Under the pieces are notes generated by a model. The model saw only the letters and a program-made list of their open reading frames with translations. It made no database searches and was not told the DNA's origin. From Steromphala cineraria (lineage: Eukaryota; Mollusca; Gastropoda; Trochida; Trochidae), in the NCBI GenBank assembly GCA_916613615.1, contig OU744725.1, forward strand, positions 63,744,575 through 63,808,574: 64,000 bases of DNA, read 5' to 3'. Positions 1-10,966 of this stretch are shown here, piece after piece. The translations under genes were made by a program, and so were the position numbers. How positions within the stretch are numbered: position 1 is the first letter of the stretch; each line of letters begins with the position of its first letter.

Positions 1-177
1 AGATTTGTAGTTTTTGTATAGTTGGCTTTAGATGCGACACTAATGTACAAGTTGAGCAGTTATTGTCATTTTGTTCCCACGATGAAATGTTCTTAATATG
101 ACATGCATTTGCAGAAAACTTTGCTCAAATGTACACAAAAACAAGTGCTATCTGCTGGTATAAACCAATCTTCTCAC

Positions 178-354
178 AGATTTGTAGTTTTTGTATAATT
201 GGCTTTAGATGCGACCCTAATGTACAAGTTGAGCAGTTATTGTCATTTTGTTCCCACGATGAAATTTTCTTAATATGACATGGATTTGCAGAAAACTTTG
301 CTCAAATGTACACAAAAACAAGTGCTATCTGCTGGTATAAACCAATCTTCTCAC
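178..354 (+). repeat. Reference 177-bp monomer of the family
   Basis: This copy is close to the commonest base at most positions and sets the numbering used elsewhere (position 1 is the a of agattt). It has 60 G or C bases out of 177, about 34%. It holds two CpG dinucleotides, at monomer positions 35-36 (gatgcgacc) and 80-81 (cccacgatg). The palindrome TGTACA occurs twice, at monomer positions 44-49 and 130-135, splitting the unit into 86- and 91-bp parts. Positions 62-77 (around ttgtcattttgttcc) and 95-103 (aatatgaca) are the least variable parts across the window. Length 177 is a multiple of 3, so reading frames carry over from unit to unit. Confidence 0.95.
221..312 (+). repeat. Imperfect inverted repeat inside the monomer
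   Basis: The left arm at 221-235 reads TGTACAAGTTGAGCA and the right arm at 299-312 reads TGCTCAAATGTACA. The reverse complement of the right arm is TGTACATTTGAGCA, so the arms share TGTACA and TTGAGCA around a one- or two-base linker. They are separated by 63 bases. Because the unit is tandem, each arm can equally pair with its partner in the neighbouring monomer, across 85 bases. Many monomer types weaken an arm (gttgggcag, aagtttagaag, caattgtagac), so pairing is not universal. Whether it folds or binds a dimeric protein is unknown. Confidence 0.7.
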
Positions 355-384
355 AGATTTGTAGTTTTTGTATAATTGGCTTTA
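338..384 (+). repeat. Inverted repeats spanning the monomer boundary
   Basis: TAAACCAAT at 338-346 is matched by ATTGGCTTTA at 375-384, the reverse complement with one extra C, across a 28-base spacer. Within it AATCT (344-348) and AGATT (355-359) form a smaller dyad with a 6-base loop. These two pairings overlap, so only one could form at a time. In monomers with aactgac or aagtgac the longer dyad is lost, and in cacatattt types the smaller one is weakened. They are short and could be chance in AT-rich DNA. Confidence 0.5.
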
Positions 385-2123
385 GATGCGACCCTAATGT
401 ACAAGTTGAGCAGTTATTGTCATTTTGTTCCCACGATGAAATGTTCTTAATATGACATGGATTTGCAGAAAACTTTGCTCAAATGTACACACAAACAAGT
501 GCAATCTGCTGGTATAAACGTATCTTCTCACAGATTTGTAGTTTTTGTATAATTGGTTTTAGATGCGACCCTAATGTACAAGTTGAGCAGTTATTGTCAT
601 TTTGTTCCCACGCTGAAATTTTCTTAATATGACATGGATTTGCTAAAAACTTTGCTCAAATGTACACAAAAACAAGTGCTATCTGCTGGTATAAACCAAT
701 CTTCTCCCAGATTTTTAGTTTTCGTATAATTGGCTTTTGATGCGACCCTAATGTACAAGTTGGGCAGTTATTGTCATTTTGTTCCCACGATGACATTTTC
801 TTAATATGACATGGATTTGCAGAAAACTTTGCTCAATTGTAGACAAAAACAAGTTCTATCTTCTGGTATAAACCAATCTTCTCACATATTTGTAGTTTTT
901 GTATAATTGGCTTTAGATGCGACCCTAATGTACAAGTTGAGCAGTTATTGTCATTTTGTTCCCACGATGAAATTTTCTTAATATGACATGCATTTGCAGA
1001 AAACTATGCTCAAATGTACACAAAAACAAGTGCTATCTGCTGGTATAATCCAATCTTCTCACAGATTTGTAGTTTTTGTATAATTGGCTTTAGATGCGAC
1101 CCTAATGTACAAGTTGAGCAGTTATTGTCATTTTGTTCCCACGATGAAATTTTCTTAATATGACATGGATTTGCAGAAGACTTTGCTCAAATGTACACAA
1201 AAACTAGTGCTATCTGCTGGTATAAACCAATCTTCTCATGATTTTTAGTTTTTGTATAACTGGCTTTAGATGCGACCCTAATGTACAAGTTGAGCAGTTA
1301 TTGTCATTTTGTTCCCACGATGAAATTTTCTTAATATGACATGGATTTGCTGAAAACTTTGCTCAAATGTACACAAAAACAAGTGCTATCTGCTGGTATA
1401 AACCAATCTTCTCACATATTTGCAGTTTTTGTATAATTGGCTTTAGATGCGACCCTAATGTACAAGTTGAGCAGTTATTGTCATTTTGTTCCCACGATGA
1501 AATTTTCTTAATATGACATGGATTTGCAGAAAACTTTGCTCAAATGTACACACAAACAAGTGCAATCTGCTGGTATAAACCAATCTTCTCACAGATTTGT
1601 AGTTTTTGTATAATTGGCTTTAGATGCGACCCTAATCTACAAGTTGAGCAGTTATTGTCATTTTGTTCCCACGCTGAAATTTTCTTAATATGACATGGAT
1701 TTGCTAAAGACTTTGCTCAAATGTACACAAAAACAAGTGCTATCTGCTGGTATAAACCAATCTTCTCACATATTTGTAGTTTTTGTATAACTGACTTTAG
1801 ATGCGACCCTAATGTACAAGTTGAGCAGTTATTGTCATTTTGTTCCCACGCTGAAATTTTCTTAATATGACATGGATTTGCTAAAAACTTTGCTCAAATG
1901 TACACAAAAACAAGTGCTATCTGCTGGTATAAACCAATCTTCTCACATATTTGTAGTTTTTGTATAAGTGACTTTAGATGCGACCCTAATGTACAAGTTG
2001 AGCAGTTATTGTCATTTTGTTCCCACGATGAAATTTTCTTAATATGACATGGATTTGCTAAAAACTTTGCTCAAATGTACACAAAAACAAGTGCTATCTG
2101 ATGGTATAAACCAATCTTCTCAC

Positions 2124-4068
2124 AGATTTTTAGTTTTCGTATAATTGGCTTTTGATGCGACCCTAATGTACAAGTTGGGCAGTTATTGTCATTTTGTTCC
2201 CACGATGAAATGTTCTTAATATGACATGCATTTGCAGAAAACTTTGCTCAAATGTACACAAAAACAAGTGCTATCTGCTGGTATAAACCAATCTTCTCAC
2301 AGATTTGTAGTTTTTGTATAATTGGCTTTAGATGCGACCCTAATGTACAAGTTGAGCAGTTATTGTCATTTTGTTCCCACGATGAAATGTTCTTAATATG
2401 ACATGGATTTGCTAAAAACTTTGCTCAAATGTACACAAAAACAAGTGCTATCTGCTGGTATAAACCAATCTTCTCCCAGATTTTTAGTTTTCGTATAATT
2501 GGCTTTTGATGCGACCCTAATGTACAAGTTGGGCAGTTATTGTCATTTTGTTCCCACGATGAAATTTTCTTAATATGACATGAATTTGCAGAAAACTTTG
2601 CTCAATTGTAGACAAAAACAAGTGCTATCTTCTGGTATAAACCAATCTTCTCACAGATTTGTAGTTTTTGTATAATTGGCTTTAGATGCGACCCTAATTT
2701 ACAAGTTGAGCAGTTATTGTCATTTTGTTCCCACGATGAAATTTTCTTAATATGACATGCATTTGCAGAAGACTTTGCTCAAATGTACACAAAAACTAGT
2801 GCTATCTGCTGGTATAAACCAATTTTCTCATGATTTTTAGTTTTTGTATAACTGGCTTTAGATGCGACCCTAATGTACAAGTTGAGCAGTTATTGTCATT
2901 TTGTTCCCACGCTGAAATTTTCTTAATATGACATGGATTTGCTGAAAACTTTGCTCAAATGTACACAAAAACAAGTGCTATCTGCTGGTATAAACCAATC
3001 TTCTCACATATTTGTAGTTTTTGTATAACTGACTTTAGATGCGATCCTAATGTACAAGTTGAGCAGTTATTGTCATTTTGTTCCCACGCTGAAATTTTCT
3101 TAATATGACATGGATTTGCTAAAAACTTTGCTCAAATGTACACAAAAACAAGTGCTATCTGCTGGTATAAACCAATCTTCTCACATGTTTGTAGTTTTTG
3201 TATAAGTGCCTTTAGATGCGACCCTAATGTACAAGTTGAGCAGTTATTGTCATTTTGTTCCCACGATGAAATTTTCTTAATATGACATGGATTTGCTAAA
3301 AACTTTGCTCAAATGTACACAAAAACAAGTGCTATCTGCTGGTATAAACCAATCTTCTCACAGATTTGTAGTTTTTGTATAGTTGGCTTTAGATGCGACA
3401 CTAATGTACAAGTTGAGCAGTTATTGTCATTTTGTTCCCACGATGAAATGTTCTTAATATGACATGGATTTGCAGAAAACTTTGCTCAAATGTACACAAA
3501 AACAAGTGCTATCTGCTGGTATAAGCCAATCTTCTCACAGATTTGTAGTTTTTGTATAATTGGCTTTAGATGCGACCCTAATGTACAAGTTGAGCAGTTA
3601 TTGTCATTTTGTTCCCACGATGAAATTTTCTTAATATGACATGGATTTGCAGAAGACTTTGCTCAAATGTACACAAAAACTAGTGCTATCTGCTGGTATA
3701 AACCAATCTTCTCATGATTTTTAGTTTTTGTATAACTGGCTTTAGATGCGACCCTAATGTACAAGTTGAGCAGTTATTGTCATTTTGTTCCCACGATGAA
3801 ATTTTCTTAATATGACATGGATTTGCAGAAAACTTTGCTCAAATGTACACAAAAACAAGTGCTATCTGCTGGTATAAACCAATCTTCTCACATATTTGTA
3901 GTTTTTGTATAATTGGCTTTAGATGCGACCCTAATGTACAAGTTGAGCAGTTATTGTCATTTTGTTCCCACGATGAAATTTTCTTAATATGACATGGATT
4001 TGCAGAAAACTTTGCTCAAATGTACACACAAACAAGTGCAATCTGCTGGTATAAACCAATCTTCTCAC
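2124..4068 (+). repeat. 11-monomer higher-order unit, copy 1
   Basis: This unit starts with a ttttcgtataattgg, gttgggcag, atgaaatgttc monomer and runs for 1945 bp. That is eleven monomers, two of them the 176-bp catgattttt type. Its first 1531 bp (2124-3654) reappear at 4069-5599 with only a few differences seen by eye, for example T instead of C at 3045 and catgttt instead of catattt at 3185. The match ends at 3655 (gcagaagac versus gcagaaaac). The final monomer (3892-4068) ends in acacacaaacaagtgcaatc, unlike the monomer that precedes copy 1. Confidence 0.85.
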
Positions 4069-5599
4069 AGATTTTTAGTTTTCGTATAATTGGCTTTTGA
4101 TGCGACCCTAATGTACAAGTTGGGCAGTTATTGTCATTTTGTTCCCACGATGAAATGTTCTTAATATGACATGCATTTGCAGAAAACTTTGCTCAAATGT
4201 ACACAAAAACAAGTGCTATCTGCTGGTATAAACCAATCTTCTCACAGATTTGTAGTTTTTGTATAATTGGCTTTAGATGCGACCCTAATGTACAAGTTGA
4301 GCAGTTATTGTCATTTTGTTCCCACGATGAAATGTTCTTAATATGACATGGATTTGCTAAAAACTTTGCTCAAATGTACACAAAAACAAGTGCTATCTGC
4401 TGGTATAAACCAATCTTCTCCCAGATTTTTAGTTTTCGTATAATTGGCTTTTGATGCGACCCTAATGTACAAGTTGGGCAGTTATTGTCATTTTGTTCCC
4501 ACGATGAAATTTTCTTAATATGACATGAATTTGCAGAAAACTTTGCTCAATTGTAGACAAAAACAAGTGCTATCTTCTGGTATAAACCAATCTTCTCACA
4601 GATTTGTAGTTTTTGTATAATTGGCTTTAGATGCGACCCTAATTTACAAGTTGAGCAGTTATTGTCATTTTGTTCCCACGATGAAATTTTCTTAATATGA
4701 CATGCATTTGCAGAAGACTTTGCTCAAATGTACACAAAAACTAGTGCTATCTGCTGGTATAAACCAATTTTCTCATGATTTTTAGTTTTTGTATAACTGG
4801 CTTTAGATGCGACCCTAATGTACAAGTTGAGCAGTTATTGTCATTTTGTTCCCACGCTGAAATTTTCTTAATATGACATGGATTTGCTGAAAACTTTGCT
4901 CAAATGTACACAAAAACAAGTGCTATCTGCTGGTATAAACCAATCTTCTCACATATTTGTAGTTTTTGTATAACTGACTTTAGATGCGACCCTAATGTAC
5001 AAGTTGAGCAGTTATTGTCATTTTGTTCCCACGCTGAAATTTTCTTAATATGACATGGATTTGCTAAAAACTTTGCTCAAATGTACACAAAAACAAGTGC
5101 TATCTGCTGGTATAAACCAATCTTCTCACATATTTGTAGTTTTTGTATAAGTGCCTTTAGATGCGACCCTAATGTACAAGTTGAGCAGTTATTGTCATTT
5201 TGTTCCCACGATGAAATTTTCTTAATATGACATGGATTTGCTAAAAACTTTGCTCAAATGTACACAAAAACAAGTGCTATCTGCTGGTATAAACCAATCT
5301 TCTCACAGATTTGTAGTTTTTGTATAGTTGGCTTTAGATGCGACACTAATGTACAAGTTGAGCAGTTATTGTCATTTTGTTCCCACGATGAAATGTTCTT
5401 AATATGACATGGATTTGCAGAAAACTTTGCTCAAATGTACACAAAAACAAGTGCTATCTGCTGGTATAAGCCAATCTTCTCACAGATTTGTAGTTTTTGT
5501 ATAATTGGCTTTAGATGCGACCCTAATGTACAAGTTGAGCAGTTATTGTCATTTTGTTCCCACGATGAAATTTTCTTAATATGACATGGATTTGCAGAA
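4069..5599 (+). repeat. Second copy of the 2124-3654 block
   Basis: The monomers follow the same order as at 2124: the gggcag/gttc type, the gctaaaaac type, the ctcccag type with gaatttgcag and caattgtagac, the aatttac type with gcagaagac and ctagtgc, a 176-bp catgattttt type, aactgac, aagtgcc, then agttggc with cgacacta and taagcc. The nearly private taagcc and cgacacta variants are shared, so this is a block duplication rather than chance reuse of monomers. After 5599 the order departs from copy 1. Confidence 0.85.
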
Positions 5600-6898
5600 A
5601 ACTTTGCTCAAATGTACACAAAAACAAGTGCTATCTGCTGGTATAAACCAATCTTCTCACAGATTTGTAGTTTTTGTATAATTGGCTTTAGATGCGACCC
5701 TAATGTACAAGTTGAGCAGTTATTGTCATTTTGTTCCCACGATGAAATGTTCTTAATATGACATGGATTTGCAGAAAACTTTGCTCAAATGTACACACAA
5801 ACAAGTGCAATCTGCTGGTATAAACCAATCTTCTCACAGATTTGTAGTTTTTGTATAATTGGTTTTAGATGCGACCCTAATGTACAAGTTGAGCAGTTAT
5901 TGTCATTTTGTTCCCACGCTGAAATTTTCTTAATATGACATGGATTTGCTAAAAACTTTGCTCAAATGTACACAAAAACAAGTGCTATCTGCTGGTATAA
6001 ACCAATCTTCTCCCAGATTTTTAGTTTTCGTATAATTGGCTTTTGATGCGACCCTAATGTACAAGTTGGGCAGTTATTGTCATTTTGTTCCCACGATGAA
6101 ATTTTCTTAATATGACATGCATTTGCAGAAAACTTTGCTCAAATGTACACAAAAACAAGTGCTATCTGCTGGTATAAACCAATCTTCTCACAGATTTGTA
6201 GTTTTTGTATAATTGGCTTTAGATGCGACCCTAATGTACAAGTTGAGCAGTTATTGTCATTTTGTTCCCACGATGAAATTTTCTTAATATGACATGGATT
6301 TGCAGAAGACTTTGCTCAAATGTACACAAAAACTAGTGCTATCTGCTGGTATAAACCAATCTTCTCATGATTTTTAGTTTTTGTATAACTGGTTTTAGAT
6401 GCGACCCTAATGTACAAGTTGAGCAGTTATTGTCATTTTGTTCCCACGATGAAATTTTCTTAATATGACATGGATTTGCTGAAAACTTTGCTCAAATGTA
6501 CACAAAAACAAGTGCTATCTGCTGGTATAAACCAATCTTCTCACATATTTGTAGTTTTTGTATAACTGACTTTAGATGCGACCCTAATGTACAAGTTGAG
6601 CAGTTATTGTCATTTTGTTCCCACGCTGAAATTTTCTTAATATGACATGGATTTGCTAAAAACTTTGCTCAAATGTACACAAAAACAAGTGCTATCTGCT
6701 GGTATAAACCAATCTTCTCACATATTTGTAGTTTTTGTATAATTGGCTTTAGATGCGACCCTAATGTACAAGTTGAGCAGTTATTGTCATTTTGTTCCCA
6801 CGATGAAATTTTCTTAATATGACATGGATTTGCAGAAGACTTTGCTCAAATGTACACAAAAACTAGTGCTATCTGCTGGTATAAACCAATCTTCTCAT

Positions 6899-8312
6899 GA
6901 TTTTTAGTTTTTGTATAACTGGCTTTAGATGCGACCCTAATGAACAAGTTGAGCAGTTATTGTCATTTTGTTCCCACGATGAAATTTTCTTAATATGACA
7001 TGGATTTGCTAAAAACTTTGCTCAAATGTACACAAAAACAAGTGCTATCTGATGGTATAAACCAATCTTCTCACAGATTTTTAGTTTTCGTATAATTGGC
7101 TTTTGATGCGACCCTAATGTACAAGTTGGGCAGTTATTGTCATTTTGTTCCCACGATGAAATGTTCTTAATATGACATGCATTTGCAGAAAACTTTGCTC
7201 AAATGTACACAAAAACAAGTGCTATCTGCTGGTATAAACCAATCTTCTCACAGATTTGTAGTTTTTGTATAATTGGCTTTAGATGCGACCCTAATGTACA
7301 AGTTGAGCAGTTATTGTCATTTTGTTCCCACGATGAAATGTTCTTAATATGACATGGATTTGCTAAAATCTTTGCTCAAATGTACACAAAAACAAGTGCT
7401 ATCTGCTGGTATAAACCAATCTTCTCCCAGATTTTTAGTTTTCGTATAATTGGCTTTTGATGCGACCCTAATGTACAAGTTGGGCAGTTATTGTCATTTT
7501 GTTCCCACGATGAAATGTTCTTAATATGACATGGATTTGCTAAAAACTTTGCTCAAATGTACACAAAAACAAGTGCTATCTGCTGGTATAAACCAATCTT
7601 CTCATGATTTTTAGTTTTTGTATAACTGGCTTTAGATGCGACCCTAATGAACAAGTTGAGCAGTTATTGTCATTTTGTTCCCACGATGAAATTTTCTTAA
7701 TATGACATGGATTTGCTAAAAACTTTGCTCAAATGTACACAAAAACAAGTGCTATCTGATGGTATAAACCAATCTTCTCACAGATTTTTAGTTTTCGTAT
7801 AATTGGCTTTTGATGCGACCCTAATGTACAAGTTGGGCAGTTATTGTCATTTTGTTCCCACGATGAAATGTTCTTAATATGACATGGATTTGCAGAAAAC
7901 TTTGCTCAAATGTACACAAAAACAAGTGCTATCTGCTGGTATAAACCAATCTTCTCACAGATTTGTAGTTTTTGTATAATTGGCTTTAGATGCGACCCTA
8001 ATGTACAAGTTGAGCAGTTATTGTCATTTTGTTCCCACGATGAAATTTTCTTAATATGACATGGATTTGCTAAAATCTTTGCTCAAATGTACACAAAAAC
8101 AAGTGCTATCTGCTGGTATAAACCAATCTTCTCCCAGATTTTTAGTTTTCGTATAATTGGCTTTTGATGCGACCCTAATGTACAAGTTGGGCAGTTATTG
8201 TCATTTTGTTCCCACGATGAAATTTTCTTAATATGACATGAATTTGCAGAAAACTTTGCTCAATTGTAGACAAAAACAAGTGCTATCTTCTGGTATAAAC
8301 CAATCTTCTCAC
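6899..8312 (+). repeat. Two tandem 4-monomer units, 707 bp each
   Basis: The units start at 6899 and 7606, each with a 176-bp catgattttt monomer carrying the otherwise rare ctaatgaacaag variant. Each continues with a gggcag monomer, a monomer with the rare gctaaaatc, and a ctcccag monomer. The shared rare variants mark a recent duplication. The fourth monomers differ (ggatttgctaaaaac versus gaatttgcag with caattgtagac), so a crossover or conversion end lies near there. Confidence 0.8.
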
Positions 8313-9196
8313 AGATTTGTAGTTTTTGTATAATTGGCTTTAGATGCGACCCTAATTTACAAGTTGAGCAGTTATTGTCATTTTGTTCCCACGATGAAAT
8401 TTTCTTAATATGACATGCATTTGCAGAAGACTTTGCTCAAATGTACACAAAAACTAGTGCTATCTGCTGGTATAAACCAATCTTCTCATGATTTTTAGTT
8501 TTTGTATAACTGGCTTTAGATGCGACCCTAATGTACAAGTTGAGCAGTTATTGTCATTTTGTTCCCACGCTGAAATTTTCTTAATATGACATGGATTTGC
8601 TGAAAACTTTGCTCAAATGTACACAAAAACAAGTGCTATCTGCTGGTATAAACCAATCTTCTCACATATTTGTAGTTTTTGTATAATTGGCTTTAGATGC
8701 GACCCTAATGTACAAGTTGAGCAGTTATTGTCATTTTGTTCCCACGATGAAATTTTCTTAATATGACATGGATTTGCAGAAAACTTTGCTCAAATGTACA
8801 CACAAACAAGTGCAATCTGCTGGTATAAACCAATCTTCTCACAGATTTGTAGTTTTTGTATAATTGGCTTTAGATGCGACCCTAATGTACAAGTTGAGCA
8901 GTTATTGTCATTTTGTTCCCACGCTGAAATGTTCTTAATATGACATGGATTTGCTAAAGACTTTGCTCAAATGTACACAAAAACAAGTGCTATCTGCTGG
9001 TATAAACCAATCTTCTCACATATTTGTAGTTTTTGTATAACTGACTTTAGATGCGACCCTAATGTACAAGTTGAGCAGTTATTGTCATTTTGTTCCCACG
9101 CTGAAATTTTCTTAATATGACATGGATTTGCTAAAAACTTTGCTCAAATGTACACAAAAACAAGTGCTATCTGCTGGTATAAACCAATCTTCTCAC

Positions 9197-10966
9197 AGAT
9201 TTGTAGTTTTTGTATAACTGACTTTAGATGCGACCCTAATGTACAAGTTGAGCAGTTATTGTCATTTTGTTCCCACGCTGAAATTTTCTTAATATGACAT
9301 GGATTTGCTAAAAACTTTGCTCCAATGTACACAAAAACAAGTGCTATCTGATGGTATAAACCAATCTTCTCACAGATTTTTAGTTTTCGTATAATTGGCT
9401 TTTGATGCGACCCTAATGTACAAGTTGGGCAGTTATTGTCATTTTGTTCCCACGATGAAATGTTCTTAATATGACATGCATTTGCAGAAAACTTTGCTCA
9501 AATGTACACAAAAACAAGTGCTATCTGCTGGTATAAACCAATCTTCTCACAGATTTGTAGTTTTTGTATAATTGGCTTTAGATGCGACCCTAATGTACAA
9601 GTTGAGCAGTTATTGTCATTTTGTTCCCACGATGAAATGTTCTTAATATGACATGGATTTGCTAAAAACTTTGCTCAAATGTACACAAAAACAAGTGCTA
9701 TCTGCTGGTATAAACCAATCTTCTCCCAGATTTTTAGTTTTCGTATAATTGGCTTTTGATGCGACCCTAATGTACAAGTTGAGCAGTTATTGTCATTTTG
9801 TTCCCACGATGAAATTTTCTTAATATGACATGAATTTGCAGAAAACTTTGCTCAATTGTAGACAAAAACAAGTGCTATCTGCTGGTATAAACCAATCTTC
9901 TCACAGATTTGTAGTTTTTGTATAATTGGCTTTAGATGCGACCCTAATTTACAAGTTGAGCAGTTATTGTCATTTTGTTCCCACGATGAAATTTTCTTAA
10001 TATGACATGCATTTGCAGAAAACTTTGCTCAAATGTACACAAAAACAAGTGCTATCTGCTGGTATAATCCAATCTTCTCACAGATTTGTAGTTTTTGTAT
10101 AACTGACTTTAGATGCGACCCTAATGTACAAGTTGAGCAGTTATTGTCATTTTGTTCCCACGCTGAAATTTTCTTAATATGACATGGATTTGCTAAAAAC
10201 TTTGCTCCAATGTACACAAAAACAAGTGCTATCTGATGGTATAAACCAATCTTCTCACAGATTTTTAGTTTTCGTATAATTGGCTTTTGATGCGACCCTA
10301 ATGTACAAGTTGGGCAGTTATTGTCATTTTGTTCCCACGATGAAATGTTCTTAATATGACATGAATTTGCAGAAAACTTTGCTCAATTGTAGACAAAAAC
10401 AAGTGCTATCTTCTGGTATAAACCAATCTTCTCACAGATTTGTAGTTTTTGTATAATTGGCTTTAGATGCGACCCTAATTTACAAGTTGAGCAGTTATTG
10501 TCATTTTGTTCCCACGATGAAATTTTCTTAATATGACATGCATTTGCAGAAAACTTTGCTCAAATGTACACAAAAACAAGTGCTATCTGCTGGTATAATC
10601 CAATCTTCTCACAGATTTGTAGTTTTTGTATAATTGGCTTTAGATGCGACCCTAATGTACAAGTTGAGCAGTTATTGTCATTTTGTTCCCACGATGAAAT
10701 TTTCTTAATATGACATGGATTTGCTAAAAACTTTGCTCAAATGTACACAAAAACAAGTGCTATCTGCTGGTATAAACCAATCTTCTCCCAGATTTTTAGT
10801 TTTCGTATAATTGGCTTTTGATGCGACCCTAATGTACAAGTTGGGCAGTTATTGTCATTTTGTTCCCACGATGAAATTTTCTTAATATGACATGGATTTG
10901 CAGAAGACTTTGCTCAAATGTACACAAAAACTAGTGCTATCTGCTGGTATAAACCAATCTTCTCAT
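9197..10966 (+). repeat. Two tandem 5-monomer units, 885 bp spacing
   Basis: The monomers at 9197 and 10082 share aactgac, ctgaaat, gctaaaaac and the rare ctccaatgtac change, and both are followed by a tgatgg, gttgggcag monomer. The identical stretch is short, about 280 bp, and later monomers only partly agree. The ctccaatg change removes a minus-strand stop present in nearly every other monomer, which gives a 62-codon open frame in each copy. I regard that frame as incidental. Confidence 0.7.

Noticed and set aside
338..375. CCAAT followed by a TATA-like gtataa, as a promoter
   Set aside because: Both motifs recur in nearly every monomer, have no gene downstream and are expected by chance in 34% GC DNA. 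Satellite transcription is possible but cannot be inferred from this.
2135..2152. Possible CENP-B box in ttttcgtataattggc monomers
   Set aside because: TTCG followed four bases later by A fits the first half of the box, but the required CGGG is absent (TTGGC instead). Only one left-array subtype has the TTCG.
9144..9332. Minus-strand 62-codon open frame, with an identical copy at 10029-10217
   Set aside because: It begins with GTG and exists only because ctccaatg removes the TGA that nearly every monomer has at this point (ctcaaatg). The second copy is the same monomer duplicated 885 bp away. Since 177 is a multiple of 3, any lost stop opens about 59 codons by chance.
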